Notes under the pieces: model-generated | The model's input: the letters and a program-made list of their open reading frames with translations, nothing else | Databases searched by the model: none | Told to the model about the DNA's origin: nothing | Made by a program: the position numbers and the translations under genes | Shown here: positions 25,027 to 32,533 of the stretch, one piece after another | How positions within the stretch are numbered: position 1 is the first letter of the stretch | How the letters are laid out: each line of letters opens with the position of its first letter | DNA from: Candidatus Omnitrophota bacterium | Lineage (GTDB): Bacteria > Omnitrophota > Gorgyraeia > Zapsychrales > Zapsychraceae | Length of the DNA: 64,000 bases | Direction: 5' to 3' | NCBI GenBank assembly: GCA_020429915.1 | Contig: JAGQKV010000011.1 | Span: forward strand, 36,744 to 100,743

Positions 25027-25467
25027 CTATTTGTTGGTAAATTCCAGATGATCGCCGACAATCTTACGGTAGTAGCACCCGAGGCGCGTCTGGCCGTCGG
25101 CATGTTTGGTGTGACAGGACCCCTTGCCCACCATGCGCACCTTGTACAGCAGCGAATTCTGCTCGCAATTGACATAAACGTCCACGAGGTCAAGCTGATC
25201 CCCGGAGGTTAACCCCTTGACCCACAACTCGTTGCGCGACGTTGACCAGAAGGCGGCCACACGGTGCTCGATCGTATAGCGCAGCGCCTCTTCATTCGCG
25301 TAGCCTACCAGCAGCACTTCCCCGCTATCCGCGTCCTGAACGACCACCGGCACCACGGCCGACTTGGTCGCCGCGATCTTGTCCAGCTTGGTAAAATCCA
25401 GCAGCAACGCCTCACTTTCCTCCAATACCTGCGATGTCATCTCGCCCTGATAGTCTTTCCGGTTCAT
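25027..25467 (-). CDS. HisI-like phosphoribosyl-AMP cyclohydrolase homologue
   Basis: A 146-aa protein matching HisI: DADSGEVLLVGYANEEAL, then AAFWSTSRNELWVKGLTSGD (the W-x-KG-x-TSG motif) and GSCHTKHADGQTRLGCYYRK. HisI opens the purine ring of phosphoribosyl-AMP in histidine synthesis and needs Zn and Mg. The Mg motif D-C-D-x-D is here N-C-E-Q-N, so two of three acids are changed to Asn and one to Glu, and the Cys-containing tail has about five extra residues. Zn-type Cys residues are kept. The function may have shifted. The start with AGGAAGG upstream is preferred over a longer frame. No other his gene is in the window. Confidence 0.75.
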   Translation of the reverse strand: MNRKDYQGEMTSQVLEESEALLLDFTKLDKIAATKSAVVPVVVQDADSGEVLLVGYANEEALRYTIEHRVAAFWSTSRNELWVKGLTSGDQLDLVDVYVNCEQNSLLYKVRMVGKGSCHTKHADGQTRLGCYYRKIVGDHLEFTNK

Positions 25468-25583
25468 CTTGCCTTCCTCTCTTCGTTGATGGCGACCAGC
25501 ATGGTCTGTCTCCTGTAATAAGCCCCCATTATACATGAAATCGGAAATTATACAAATCAAGGGGAGGGAAACGGCAAATTAAA

Positions 25584-26102
25584 TCAGTTCTGCGGATGCG
25601 ACGGCGGGTTGAGGACGGCGTCAAAGAAGGTGAGGACATCGTGGCGGGTGAGAATCCCGACCACTTCGCGGCGCTGGTTGATGATCGGGATACAGCCGAT
25701 TTTGCGTGCCGCAAACAGGCGCAACGCCTTGCCTAACGGATCTTCGGGATACAGGACTTCGGGACGGTCCTGCATCACCTGCTCCAACGCGATATCGTGC
25801 AGACGCTGTTTGTCGTAAAAGTGTTCTCCGTCTTCCACAAGCGATCCGGCGGCCAACGGGTCCGGGCCGCTGGCGTCCCGGGTGGGCGACACGGCCCGAT
25901 ACAGATCACGCTGCGTGATCACCCCGACAATGCGGTTATCGTCGTCCACCACCGGGAGGTGACGGATATGATAGGTCAGAAAGGCCTGCTCCACCTGGCC
26001 CAAGTCCGCTCCTTCATTGATGACCTGGACGGGATGCGTCATCATCGTTCCGACCTGCCGCTGACACCACTGGTGCTGCAGTGAGTTTGTTTCGTCGTTC
26101 AT
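25584..26102 (-). CDS. CBS-domain pair protein
   Basis: A 172-aa soluble protein of two CBS domains: residues 15-75 (VGTMMTHPVQVINEGADL ... RIVGVITQRDLYRAV) and 106-165 (LEQVMQDRPEVLYPEDPL ... EVVGILTRHDVLTFF). CBS pairs bind adenosine ligands such as AMP, ATP or SAM and usually control a partner protein. No effector domain is attached, so it must act in trans. It lies 16 bases after the stand-alone receiver gene, suggesting a role in the same signalling pathway. Confidence 0.9.
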   Translation of the reverse strand: MNDETNSLQHQWCQRQVGTMMTHPVQVINEGADLGQVEQAFLTYHIRHLPVVDDDNRIVGVITQRDLYRAVSPTRDASGPDPLAAGSLVEDGEHFYDKQRLHDIALEQVMQDRPEVLYPEDPLGKALRLFAARKIGCIPIINQRREVVGILTRHDVLTFFDAVLNPPSHPQN

Positions 26103-26118
26103 GGCTTTCCTCGCGTAA

Positions 26119-26496
26119 TCAGACGGCGGTCAAATCAAGGCTCTTCTGAATCGCCGGGACCAGCTTCTCATAGATGTCGCTCTTGGCCACAAAAGCGGCC
26201 GCCTTCAAATCGGCCGCCGCCTGCTTAAAGACATCGACCTCGAACATCGTTAGCACGATCAGTTTCGTATCGGGATATTCGCCGAGAATTTCGCGCGCGG
26301 CCGTCAAGCCGTTGGCCTTGGGCAAACTGATGTCCATCAGGATGACGTGCGGTTTGACGAATGAGGCCTTGGTAACACCCATTTCGCCGGTGCCGGCCTC
26401 GAATATTTCCAACGGCAGTTCCTGCGTTGCGAGATAGCTTTTCAACATGGTCCGGAATTCCATATTATCGTCCACAATCAGCAGTCGTTTTTTCAT
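26119..26496 (-). CDS. Stand-alone response-regulator receiver domain
   Basis: A 125-aa CheY-like protein with no output domain. The acidic pair D9-D10 (IVDDN), phospho-acceptor D55 (ILMDISLP), switch Thr in VLTMFEVD and Lys in AAFVAKSD are all present. The ATG has AAGGAGGGCGG upstream. It lies 113 bases after the NarL-type regulator gene and just before the CBS gene, so it may act as a phosphate sink or protein-interaction switch within that cluster; this is inferred from context. Confidence 0.88.
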   Translation of the reverse strand: MKKRLLIVDDNMEFRTMLKSYLATQELPLEIFEAGTGEMGVTKASFVKPHVILMDISLPKANGLTAAREILGEYPDTKLIVLTMFEVDVFKQAAADLKAAAFVAKSDIYEKLVPAIQKSLDLTAV

Positions 26497-26609
26497 CCGC
26501 CGCCCTCCTTGTCGGTTGATGGGTCCGTATCCTGTAATAATATATATTCACTGACAAACCGGCGAAATTGGCTAATGTACGTACCGGCATAGGTACTTCT
26601 ACGGAAGGA

Positions 26610-27257
26610 TTAAACCAGACCTTTGGTCATGGCATATTTGACGAGCCCGGCCGTGGCCTTAATCCCGAGCTTGTTAGTCAGGTTGTTGCGATGGGTCTCG
26701 ACGGTGCGCACACTGATATTGAGTTCATTGGCAATGTTTTTGTTCGCCAGACCGGCGGCAACAAGTCGCAAGATTTCCTGTTCGCGCTTGGTGAGAATAT
26801 TTAACGAGGGCGCGTCGGTGTCATCCATCGCCCTCAAATAACGGTCGGTTTCCATCTGCGACACCGACGGGGACACGTACTTCTTGCCTTTGGCCAGGGT
26901 CTTAACGGCCAAAACGAATTGATCGTAAGCATCATCCTTAAGAATGTATCCGGAAGCCCCGCTGTTCATGGCGTGACGGAAATGTTCGTGATCTTTGAGC
27001 ATCGTCAGCACGAGAATCCGCGCCCGGGAACGGAATTTGAGAATATTGCGAATAGCCGACAGCCCGTCCATATTAGGCATGGAAAGATCGGTTACGATGA
27101 CATCGCACGGCTTGGCGCGCACGGCATCGATCAGCTCCTCACCGTCCCTGGCCTCGGCTACGATCTGAATAGCGGAATCCTTACCGATGAGACTCTTGAG
27201 CCCTTCCCGGAATATTTCATGATCATCCGCCAGTATGATGTCCAGTTGTTGTTCCAT
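26610..27257 (-). CDS. NarL/FixJ-family response regulator
   Basis: A 215-aa DNA-binding regulator. The receiver has D11-D12, the phospho-acceptor D57 (VIVTDLSMPNMDG) and the Lys in GYILKDD. The C-terminal LuxR-type helix-turn-helix is clear: LTKREQEILRLVAAGLANKN, IANELNISVRTVETHRNNLT. Its start lies 35 bases inside the end of the upstream PAS-kinase gene, so the two are a coupled pair. The targets are unknown; palindromes at 24107 and 29389 are candidates only. Confidence 0.92.
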   Translation of the reverse strand: MEQQLDIILADDHEIFREGLKSLIGKDSAIQIVAEARDGEELIDAVRAKPCDVIVTDLSMPNMDGLSAIRNILKFRSRARILVLTMLKDHEHFRHAMNSGASGYILKDDAYDQFVLAVKTLAKGKKYVSPSVSQMETDRYLRAMDDTDAPSLNILTKREQEILRLVAAGLANKNIANELNISVRTVETHRNNLTNKLGIKATAGLVKYAMTKGLV

Positions 27258-28311
27258 TGGTTTTCACCGGCAACGTGATGCGAATTTCGGTCCCTTTACC
27301 TTTGGCCGAATACAAATCGAACGATCCCCGCAGGATCACGGCCCGTTCCCGCATGGTCGACAATCCCAACCCGCGGCCCTCTGTTTTTCCCGGAGTAAAA
27401 CCGCGTCCGTCGTCTTTTATGAGTAATTCATAGCGAGCGCCTTTTTTCCGGAAGCGGATTTCCACACACCGGGCAGCGGCGTGCTTGTAGATATTGTTCA
27501 ACGCCTCCTGGATAATCCGGTAAATATTGATCACATCCCCGTGGAAACTCACCTTATCCAGACGGCCCGTATATAATTTGATATCGAATGCGCCCAGCGA
27601 CCGGTAGTCGGCGACTAAGGTCTTGATCGCCGTGGGCAATCCGAGTATCTCCAGCGTCGCGGGACTGAGTCCGGCCGACAGGCGGCGGGTCTTGTCGATG
27701 ATCCGGTTCACGTACTCGATCGTCTTATCGACGACCGGTTTGATCTCGGCGTACTGGCGGGCGTGTTCAGCGAATGACGCCTGGATAAACATCTTTATCG
27801 AGGCCAATGATTGCCCCAGATCATCGTGGATCTCACGCGCGATATGCGAGCGCTCTTGCTCCTGGACCCGCATAATTTCCTTGGGCAGAGCGCGGATATC
27901 TTCCTCGAGCTGCTTGAGACGCGTGATATCATACCGAATCGATATGTACTGATCCGGACGCCCCTTGGTGTTGAGAATCGGGACGATCGTCGTGTCGACC
28001 CAGTAAATTGATCCGTTCCTCGCCCGGTTGCGGATCTCCCCGCGCCAAATCTCTCCGCCGGCAATTGTTTTCCAAAGATCCCGAAAGAATTCCTTGGAAT
28101 GGTATCGGGAATTGATGATCCGGTGATCTTTCCCGATCAATTCCTTTTCCCGGTAGCCTGAAATCTGGCAAAATTTGGCGTTGACGTACGTAATGCGCCC
28201 GCGGATATCGGTAATAGCCACTATGACCGACCGATCCAGGGCAAAATTGATGTCAGTCAGCGGATTCGCCGGCCGCGAACTCTTGGACGTGGAAGAAGGT
28301 GTGCTGTTCAT
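27223..28311 (-). CDS. PAS-domain NarL-type histidine kinase (HisKA_3)
   Basis: A 362-aa cytoplasmic kinase without membrane segments. A PAS/PAC domain spans about 22-135 (ITDIRGRITYVNAKFCQISG, GEIRNRARNGSIYWVDTTI). The HisKA_3 motif RSHIAREIHDDLGQSLASIK gives the phosphorylated H162. The ATPase domain has IIQEALNNIYKHA (N box), DDGRGF and GRGLGLSTMRERA. A cofactor-bound or redox-sensing PAS is possible but no ligand residue can be named. The -10 box lies only 12 bases before the ATG and no Shine-Dalgarno site is present, so the leader should be very short. Confidence 0.92.
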   Translation of the reverse strand: MNSTPSSTSKSSRPANPLTDINFALDRSVIVAITDIRGRITYVNAKFCQISGYREKELIGKDHRIINSRYHSKEFFRDLWKTIAGGEIWRGEIRNRARNGSIYWVDTTIVPILNTKGRPDQYISIRYDITRLKQLEEDIRALPKEIMRVQEQERSHIAREIHDDLGQSLASIKMFIQASFAEHARQYAEIKPVVDKTIEYVNRIIDKTRRLSAGLSPATLEILGLPTAIKTLVADYRSLGAFDIKLYTGRLDKVSFHGDVINIYRIIQEALNNIYKHAAARCVEIRFRKKGARYELLIKDDGRGFTPGKTEGRGLGLSTMRERAVILRGSFDLYSAKGKGTEIRITLPVKTNGTTTGHHTGG

Positions 28312-28323
28312 GAGATTGGTTGG

Positions 28324-28352
28324 ATTATATCACCAATTCAGTCCGGCAACAA
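28324..28352 (-). promoter_or_regulatory. Promoter of the PAS kinase gene, short leader
   Basis: On the minus strand TTGTTG (28352-28347) and TATAAT (28329-28324) are 17 bases apart. With initiation about seven bases after the -10 box the leader would be only about 5 bases, leaving no room for a ribosome site. Confidence 0.65.
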
Positions 28353-28380
28353 ACATCCTCCGCGCCTAATCGCACGGCGG

Positions 28381-28854
28381 CTACACCACGATGCGGACCA
28401 CCTTCACGGGTTTGGGTTTAATCAACCGGTCGAAGTCGATGTAACGCATCTTGATGATTTCCCGATGATTGCCCGCGTTAAACGAAATGAGATCATTCCC
28501 GGCGAGGTGCTCGTCAACCATGACCTCCAGACCGTATATCTCACCGAACGGAGGCATCGCCCCCACTTCACAGTCCGGAAACATAGCGGCAAGTTCGGTT
28601 TCCGTCGCCAACACCACGCTTCCGGCATGAAATACTTCGGCAAGGTGTCTGAGATCCACCTGCTCATGCGCCGGCAGGACGATCATCTTCATGACCCCGT
28701 CGACATTACAAACCACGGTTTTGGCAAATTCCTTGCCTGATTCATGCGCGGTCTCGGCGATCTCCGGTGCCGTAAAGGCCTGTGCATGATGGATCACCTG
28801 GTAGTGAATCTGATGACCGTCAAGCAGTTTACGTAATCGTGAACTGATAGACAT
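28381..28854 (-). CDS. YbaK/ProX-type aminoacyl-tRNA deacylase-like protein
   Basis: A 157-aa protein of the YbaK family, which hydrolyses mischarged aminoacyl-tRNAs in trans. The pattern fits: HYQVIHHAQAFTAPEIAETA, then GKEFAKTVVCNVDGVMKMIV with the conserved Lys, and VGAMPPFGEIYGLEVMVDEH. The start is placed at the second ATG because AGGGAGGG touches the first and has correct spacing only to the second. The downstream C-terminal part is Lys/Val-rich and probably reaches the tail. The amino acid it acts on cannot be read. Confidence 0.85.
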   Translation of the reverse strand: MSISSRLRKLLDGHQIHYQVIHHAQAFTAPEIAETAHESGKEFAKTVVCNVDGVMKMIVLPAHEQVDLRHLAEVFHAGSVVLATETELAAMFPDCEVGAMPPFGEIYGLEVMVDEHLAGNDLISFNAGNHREIIKMRYIDFDRLIKPKPVKVVRIVV

Positions 28855-28870
28855 GATCATCCCTCCCTTG

Positions 28871-29323
28871 TCACGCGGCCAGCCCCTCGCTGTCCATGCA
28901 GGACTTGATCTTCTTCACCTGCCCCAGCTTGCGTTGAATCAGCATATCCAGCAGATCCTTGGACTGCTGATAGACCACGATCTTCCGCAGATGCTGATAG
29001 ACACTCAGCAACTCCTCTTCGTAGTCAAAGACCTGGTCCAGAACATCTTTGGCAGTGGCCAGCTCAGTCAATTTAAAATCCGGAATGATATTTCGGTTCC
29101 CGTAATTCGGCAGGTTCTTTTGGTATTCCAGATCTTCATCTTTCTTGAGCGTGATGCGTTCCAGCATCTCCACGGTCCCTTCCTGATCCTTCTTGAGTAG
29201 TCCTGTCAGAAGGCGGGCCGATTCGTCCTTGAGATTGTGATCAAGCAGGCCATAGAATTCCTGCAGATCCTTCTCCCATCCGGTGATAATGGTGATGATT
29301 TGATTGAGACTGTAAACGGCCAT
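28871..29323 (-). CDS. Four-helix-bundle (ferritin-like) hypothetical protein
   Basis: The start is the internal ATG preceded by GGAAGGAAAAAG. The 150-aa product is predicted all-helical, with a repeated pattern of acidic and hydrophobic residues: QIITIITGWEKDLQEFYGLL, LKDESARLLTGLLKKDQEGT and VLDQVFDYEEELLSVYQHLR. This resembles rubrerythrin/ferritin-like bundles, but the full ExxH metal motifs are not seen, so metal binding is doubtful. It lies 16 bases upstream of the YbaK gene and is probably cotranscribed with it. Two AT-rich palindromes lie between it and the photolyase operon. Confidence 0.6.
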   Translation of the reverse strand: MAVYSLNQIITIITGWEKDLQEFYGLLDHNLKDESARLLTGLLKKDQEGTVEMLERITLKKDEDLEYQKNLPNYGNRNIIPDFKLTELATAKDVLDQVFDYEEELLSVYQHLRKIVVYQQSKDLLDMLIQRKLGQVKKIKSCMDSEGLAA

Positions 29324-29388
29324 GACTTTTTCCTTCCGCAAATGAGTCAAAAACCATTAAAGATAGGACCTCTACTTAAATTGTATCT

Positions 29389-29448
29389 CCCTATATATAA
29401 ATAGGATATAGGGCTTTGTACGGGCATGATTACGTAATACTACGTAAT
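29389..29448. repeat. AT-rich palindromes upstream of the helical-bundle gene
   Basis: CCCTATAT (29389-29396) and ATATAGGG (29406-29413) form an 8-bp inverted repeat with a 9-base spacer. Next to it ATTACGTAAT (29429-29438) is a perfect palindrome, directly followed by the near copy ACTACGTAAT (29439-29448). They occupy the region upstream of the 29323 start, where a regulator would bind. Confidence 0.5.
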
Positions 29449-29463
29449 TGAGGGCGCGGGAGA

Positions 29464-29916
29464 TCATCGCAAATGGCGCAGCATGGCCAAGAGAACAGAA
29501 CACAGCAGGCCGCTGCGGGCGGTCCAGGCGAGGGTCCGGATCCAGTTGGTGAAGGTTAAAAACGACTGGTCCCGCGGCAGATAGCGTTCGGCCAACCGGT
29601 GGTGGCAGGGCACCTGCAGGATGATCGTCGACAGCCAAATCACCGCCACCAGGCCGATGCCGATCCAGACGGCCGAAGTCGACATCGCGGGCGGGCGGAA
29701 GCGCAGCAACAATCCGGCGGAAAACAACTCCAGCAGCATAGGCACGGCCACGACGGCCGTCATGCGCCGCATATGCTCATGATGATAAGCGGAAAAGTGC
29801 TCCGCCCCGACGCGGGCGAACAAGGGATAGTGGACCCATTGCACGGTCCAGATCAACCCCGTAAGGAACAGGGTGACGGCCAGATTGAGGATAAAGATAC
29901 CGACGGTGGGTGTCAC
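29464..29916 (-). CDS. Integral membrane protein, four helices (DUF1772-like)
   Basis: The start is a GTG that overlaps the photolyase stop (GTGA); the long upstream frame lies inside phrB and is not real. The 150-aa product has four predicted membrane helices at about 5-25, 50-72, 80-100 and 128-147. The first is VGIFILNLAVTLFLTGLIWT, followed by VQWVHYPLFARVG and YHHEHMRRMTAVV. The W-x-x-H-Y-P-L-F and H-x-x-H-x-R-R patterns recall small DUF1772/DUF4149-like membrane proteins, with His residues that could bind a metal or haem. It is translationally coupled to phrB. Confidence 0.68.
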   Translation of the reverse strand: MTPTVGIFILNLAVTLFLTGLIWTVQWVHYPLFARVGAEHFSAYHHEHMRRMTAVVAVPMLLELFSAGLLLRFRPPAMSTSAVWIGIGLVAVIWLSTIILQVPCHHRLAERYLPRDQSFLTFTNWIRTLAWTARSGLLCSVLLAMLRHLR

Positions 29917-31289
29917 AGGGCCTTGAACATCTCTTTGATCTTTTTTGTCTCTTCTTTGTGATCGACCATGGGGGCCGGATAGTCGGGCGCGAACAGGCCG
30001 CCGCTGCCGTCCCAGGCATGGATTTCCTGGGGAGACAATTCCTTCAACTCCGGGACCCAGTGCTTGATGTAGCGACAGTCCGGATCGAAGCGTTCCTGCT
30101 GGCGCCACGGATTGAAGACGCGAAAATAAGGCTGCACGTCGCATCCGGTCGAGGCCACCCACTGCCAGTTCCCGTTGTTGACCAACGGATCATAATCGAT
30201 CAGTTGCTGCGCGAAGTACTTCTCGCCCCAGCGCCAATCGATCTGCAGGTCTTTCACCAGCAGCGACGCCGTAATCATGCGCACCCGGTTGTGCATGAAT
30301 CCCGTGGCATTAAGCTCCCGCATACCGGCATCAACGATGGGAAAACCGGTCCGGCCCGCACACCACGTCTCAAAATCCTCTTTCGAATCGCGCCATTTGA
30401 TCTTGTTGTACTTCTCATGAAAAGCGCTGCCCAGCACTTCGGGATGATGATATCCCACGTGCGTGAAGAAATCCCGCCAGTAAAGTTGATTGATGAGCGT
30501 ATGATTCCGGCCGAGCGCGTCGTTAACCGCGTAGTATACCTCGCGCGGGGAAAGCGTACCGAATTTAAGATGCGCCGAGAGATTGGTGGTCCCGTCGACG
30601 GACGGGATATCTCGCTCGTCATCATAATTCTTGTAGCGGTCTACGCCCTTCAGGATTTTCAATCCGTTTTGTCGGCCGCCGTGTTGGGCGATCCGTTCAT
30701 TCGACTTGGCTAGAATCTCTTGGTGAATCTTCTCTCCCTCATCCATCGGGATGGGACGGGCATAAAAATTCCTGCGCTGATTGGCCTGCGGATGGCGCAC
30801 TTCATTCTCACGCGACTTGTTCTTGAACGGCGTGTAGACGCTGTATACCCCGCCGTCTTCACGGAGCACTTCGTACGGTTCGTTCAGGAGGCAGTCGGCA
30901 AAATCCTTGAACAACACATTCTTCTTGCGGCACTCGTCCTGTATCGACAAGTCCCGGTGAATGCTGAAAGGCGTGTAATCGTGATTCATAAAGACCGCAT
31001 CGACGGCCTCCTGTGCGATCAGATCACGGACCACCTCCGGGGCCTTGCCCTGGAACCGGTACAAACGGCCGTCCTTTTGTTGAAGCTGCCGGTCGAGATC
31101 ATCGAGCGACTCGAGCATGAACTGCAGCGCGTTGTCCGAACGGTACGGATTGTTCTTCAACTGCCGGGGATCGAAGATAAAACAGGGAATAACTTCCTCC
31201 GAATTCTTCAAGGCTTCAAGCAAGCCGGTATTGTCGTGCAGGCGCAGGTCCCGGCGGAAAATAAACAGTGTTTTTTTAAGAGCTCCCAT
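29913..31289 (-). CDS. phrB: Deoxyribodipyrimidine photolyase, class I
   Basis: A 458-aa flavoenzyme that repairs cyclobutane pyrimidine dimers with blue light. The N-terminal antenna domain opens with LFIFRRDLRLHDNTGLLEAL. The FAD domain shows LSAHLKFGTLSPREVYYAV, LYWRDFFTHVGYH, WCAGRTGFPIVDAGMREL and GNWQWVASTGCDVQPYFRVF, then NPWRQQERFD. These match CPD photolyases rather than cryptochromes. GAGGTATTAAG precedes the ATG, one base after the stop of the DUF523/DUF1722 gene. The E. coli ybgA-phr pair has the same order. Confidence 0.95.
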   Translation of the reverse strand: MGALKKTLFIFRRDLRLHDNTGLLEALKNSEEVIPCFIFDPRQLKNNPYRSDNALQFMLESLDDLDRQLQQKDGRLYRFQGKAPEVVRDLIAQEAVDAVFMNHDYTPFSIHRDLSIQDECRKKNVLFKDFADCLLNEPYEVLREDGGVYSVYTPFKNKSRENEVRHPQANQRRNFYARPIPMDEGEKIHQEILAKSNERIAQHGGRQNGLKILKGVDRYKNYDDERDIPSVDGTTNLSAHLKFGTLSPREVYYAVNDALGRNHTLINQLYWRDFFTHVGYHHPEVLGSAFHEKYNKIKWRDSKEDFETWCAGRTGFPIVDAGMRELNATGFMHNRVRMITASLLVKDLQIDWRWGEKYFAQQLIDYDPLVNNGNWQWVASTGCDVQPYFRVFNPWRQQERFDPDCRYIKHWVPELKELSPQEIHAWDGSGGLFAPDYPAPMVDHKEETKKIKEMFKAL

Positions 31290-31290
31290 C

Positions 31291-32268
31291 TTAATACCTC
31301 GTATTGCGTCCCAGTCCGGAATCGGAGATTTCGATCAATTCCTCGGGATAGGGTTCAAAATATGTCTGCCCGAGCAGATACTCTTTATTGTATTTCAGCG
31401 ACCAGGAATGCAGCACGGCGAGAATCGCGCTTAAGGGCAGCCGCTCCGCCCTGAATTTGTCGAGCAACCCCAGGAAGTGAGCCTTCTCGCGGGTCGTCGC
31501 CTCCTTTTTAAAATATCCGAGGGCATGCATCAGAACGTTGATATGCGACGTGTACCGGGCGTAGCGGGCAAAGGCCTCGAACAAATGCGATTGGTATTCC
31601 CCCATAACGCGCGGCATCCGGGCCCCGTTCGCTCCGGCGACCAACCGCCCCATCAAACGCAGATGCTTCTGACTGTAAGCCATCAGCATCAGTTTGTGGC
31701 GGGCGTGAAAGTCAACCAAGCCGTGCAGCCGGCCGAGCTGTCTGACCCGGCGAAAGTCCGCCAGCATGAACACCTTGGTTAAAAAGTGTTCGCGCAGCCG
31801 GAAGTTACTCAACCGCCCCTCGTCTTCAACCGCCAGCCCCGGGAACCGTTCCAGGACGGCCGCCGCAAACATCCCCGGCCCCTTTCCCGTGACGATCGGG
31901 TTCAGCTCATCATTGTACATCTTGGCGTCCTTCAGAGCGCAGGACGGCGACCCGAACTTCAGGATGAATCCGTCGACCTCCTCGAGACCGCCCAGAAATT
32001 GCCGGTTGAAGCGATTCATCCGTGCGGTCAAATCAAGCCGGGTGGACGGCTGGTATAAACGAAGTTCGTCATCGGCCCCTATCAGCTTGATCGGATCCCT
32101 GGGGATTCCCAGGCCGATCTCCACCTCGGGACAGACCGGCAGAAAGCGGACGTATTCGGTAATCTTGCGGACAAACTTGGCGGGGATGACCGCCCCGTTG
32201 TAACGGCATTTGTCGAACTCCAGACATTTGCTGACAACGATGACGGGTTTGGCAAACGTTCGGGTCAC
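31291..32268 (-). CDS. DUF523-DUF1722 protein (YbgA-like)
   Basis: A 325-aa protein with two fused domains. DUF523 (about 5-150) contains VSKCLEFDKCRYNG, LPVCPEVEIGLGIPRDPIKL and KFGSPSCALKDA, giving four conserved cysteines that could hold a metal or Fe-S cluster. DUF1722 (about 185-310) contains FHARHKLMLMAYS, LMHALGYFKKE and ERLPLSAILAVLHSWSLKYN. This is the layout of E. coli YbgA, which also sits beside phr. A role in thiouracil breakdown or in tRNA chemistry has been suggested for related domains, but it is not settled. The start codon is GTG with AGGAAAGGT upstream. Confidence 0.9.
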   Translation of the reverse strand: MTRTFAKPVIVVSKCLEFDKCRYNGAVIPAKFVRKITEYVRFLPVCPEVEIGLGIPRDPIKLIGADDELRLYQPSTRLDLTARMNRFNRQFLGGLEEVDGFILKFGSPSCALKDAKMYNDELNPIVTGKGPGMFAAAVLERFPGLAVEDEGRLSNFRLREHFLTKVFMLADFRRVRQLGRLHGLVDFHARHKLMLMAYSQKHLRLMGRLVAGANGARMPRVMGEYQSHLFEAFARYARYTSHINVLMHALGYFKKEATTREKAHFLGLLDKFRAERLPLSAILAVLHSWSLKYNKEYLLGQTYFEPYPEELIEISDSGLGRNTRY

Positions 32269-32470
32269 AGGACCTTTCCTGATTGACGCGGCGTGAGTTT
32301 GAGGCGCACAGCGCGCGCCCTGTGGATAATTTCATCCATCATACCACCAAAGATATCATGAGGGAAGGGTTCGTGACGTGCCCAACGCGATTAACCAAAC
32401 GCCCGGTCGGCACCGCAACACAGGCAATGCAGGTATGTTTCATTCATATTTCGTTCAGGGGGGCGGACAT

Positions 32471-32507
32471 AAAAAACCCCCCGGGAAAAGATTTCCCGGG
32501 GGGTTTA
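32471..32507. terminator. Strong bidirectional terminator
   Basis: AAACCCCCCGGGAAA (32474-32488) and TTTCCCGGGGGGTTT (32492-32506) are perfect 15-bp complements with a 3-base loop. On the minus strand the hairpin is followed by a T-run. It lies just after the stop of the secreted repeat-protein gene. Confidence 0.92.
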
Positions 32508-32533
32508 TCATCTGATATCTGAGCAGTCGAAAA

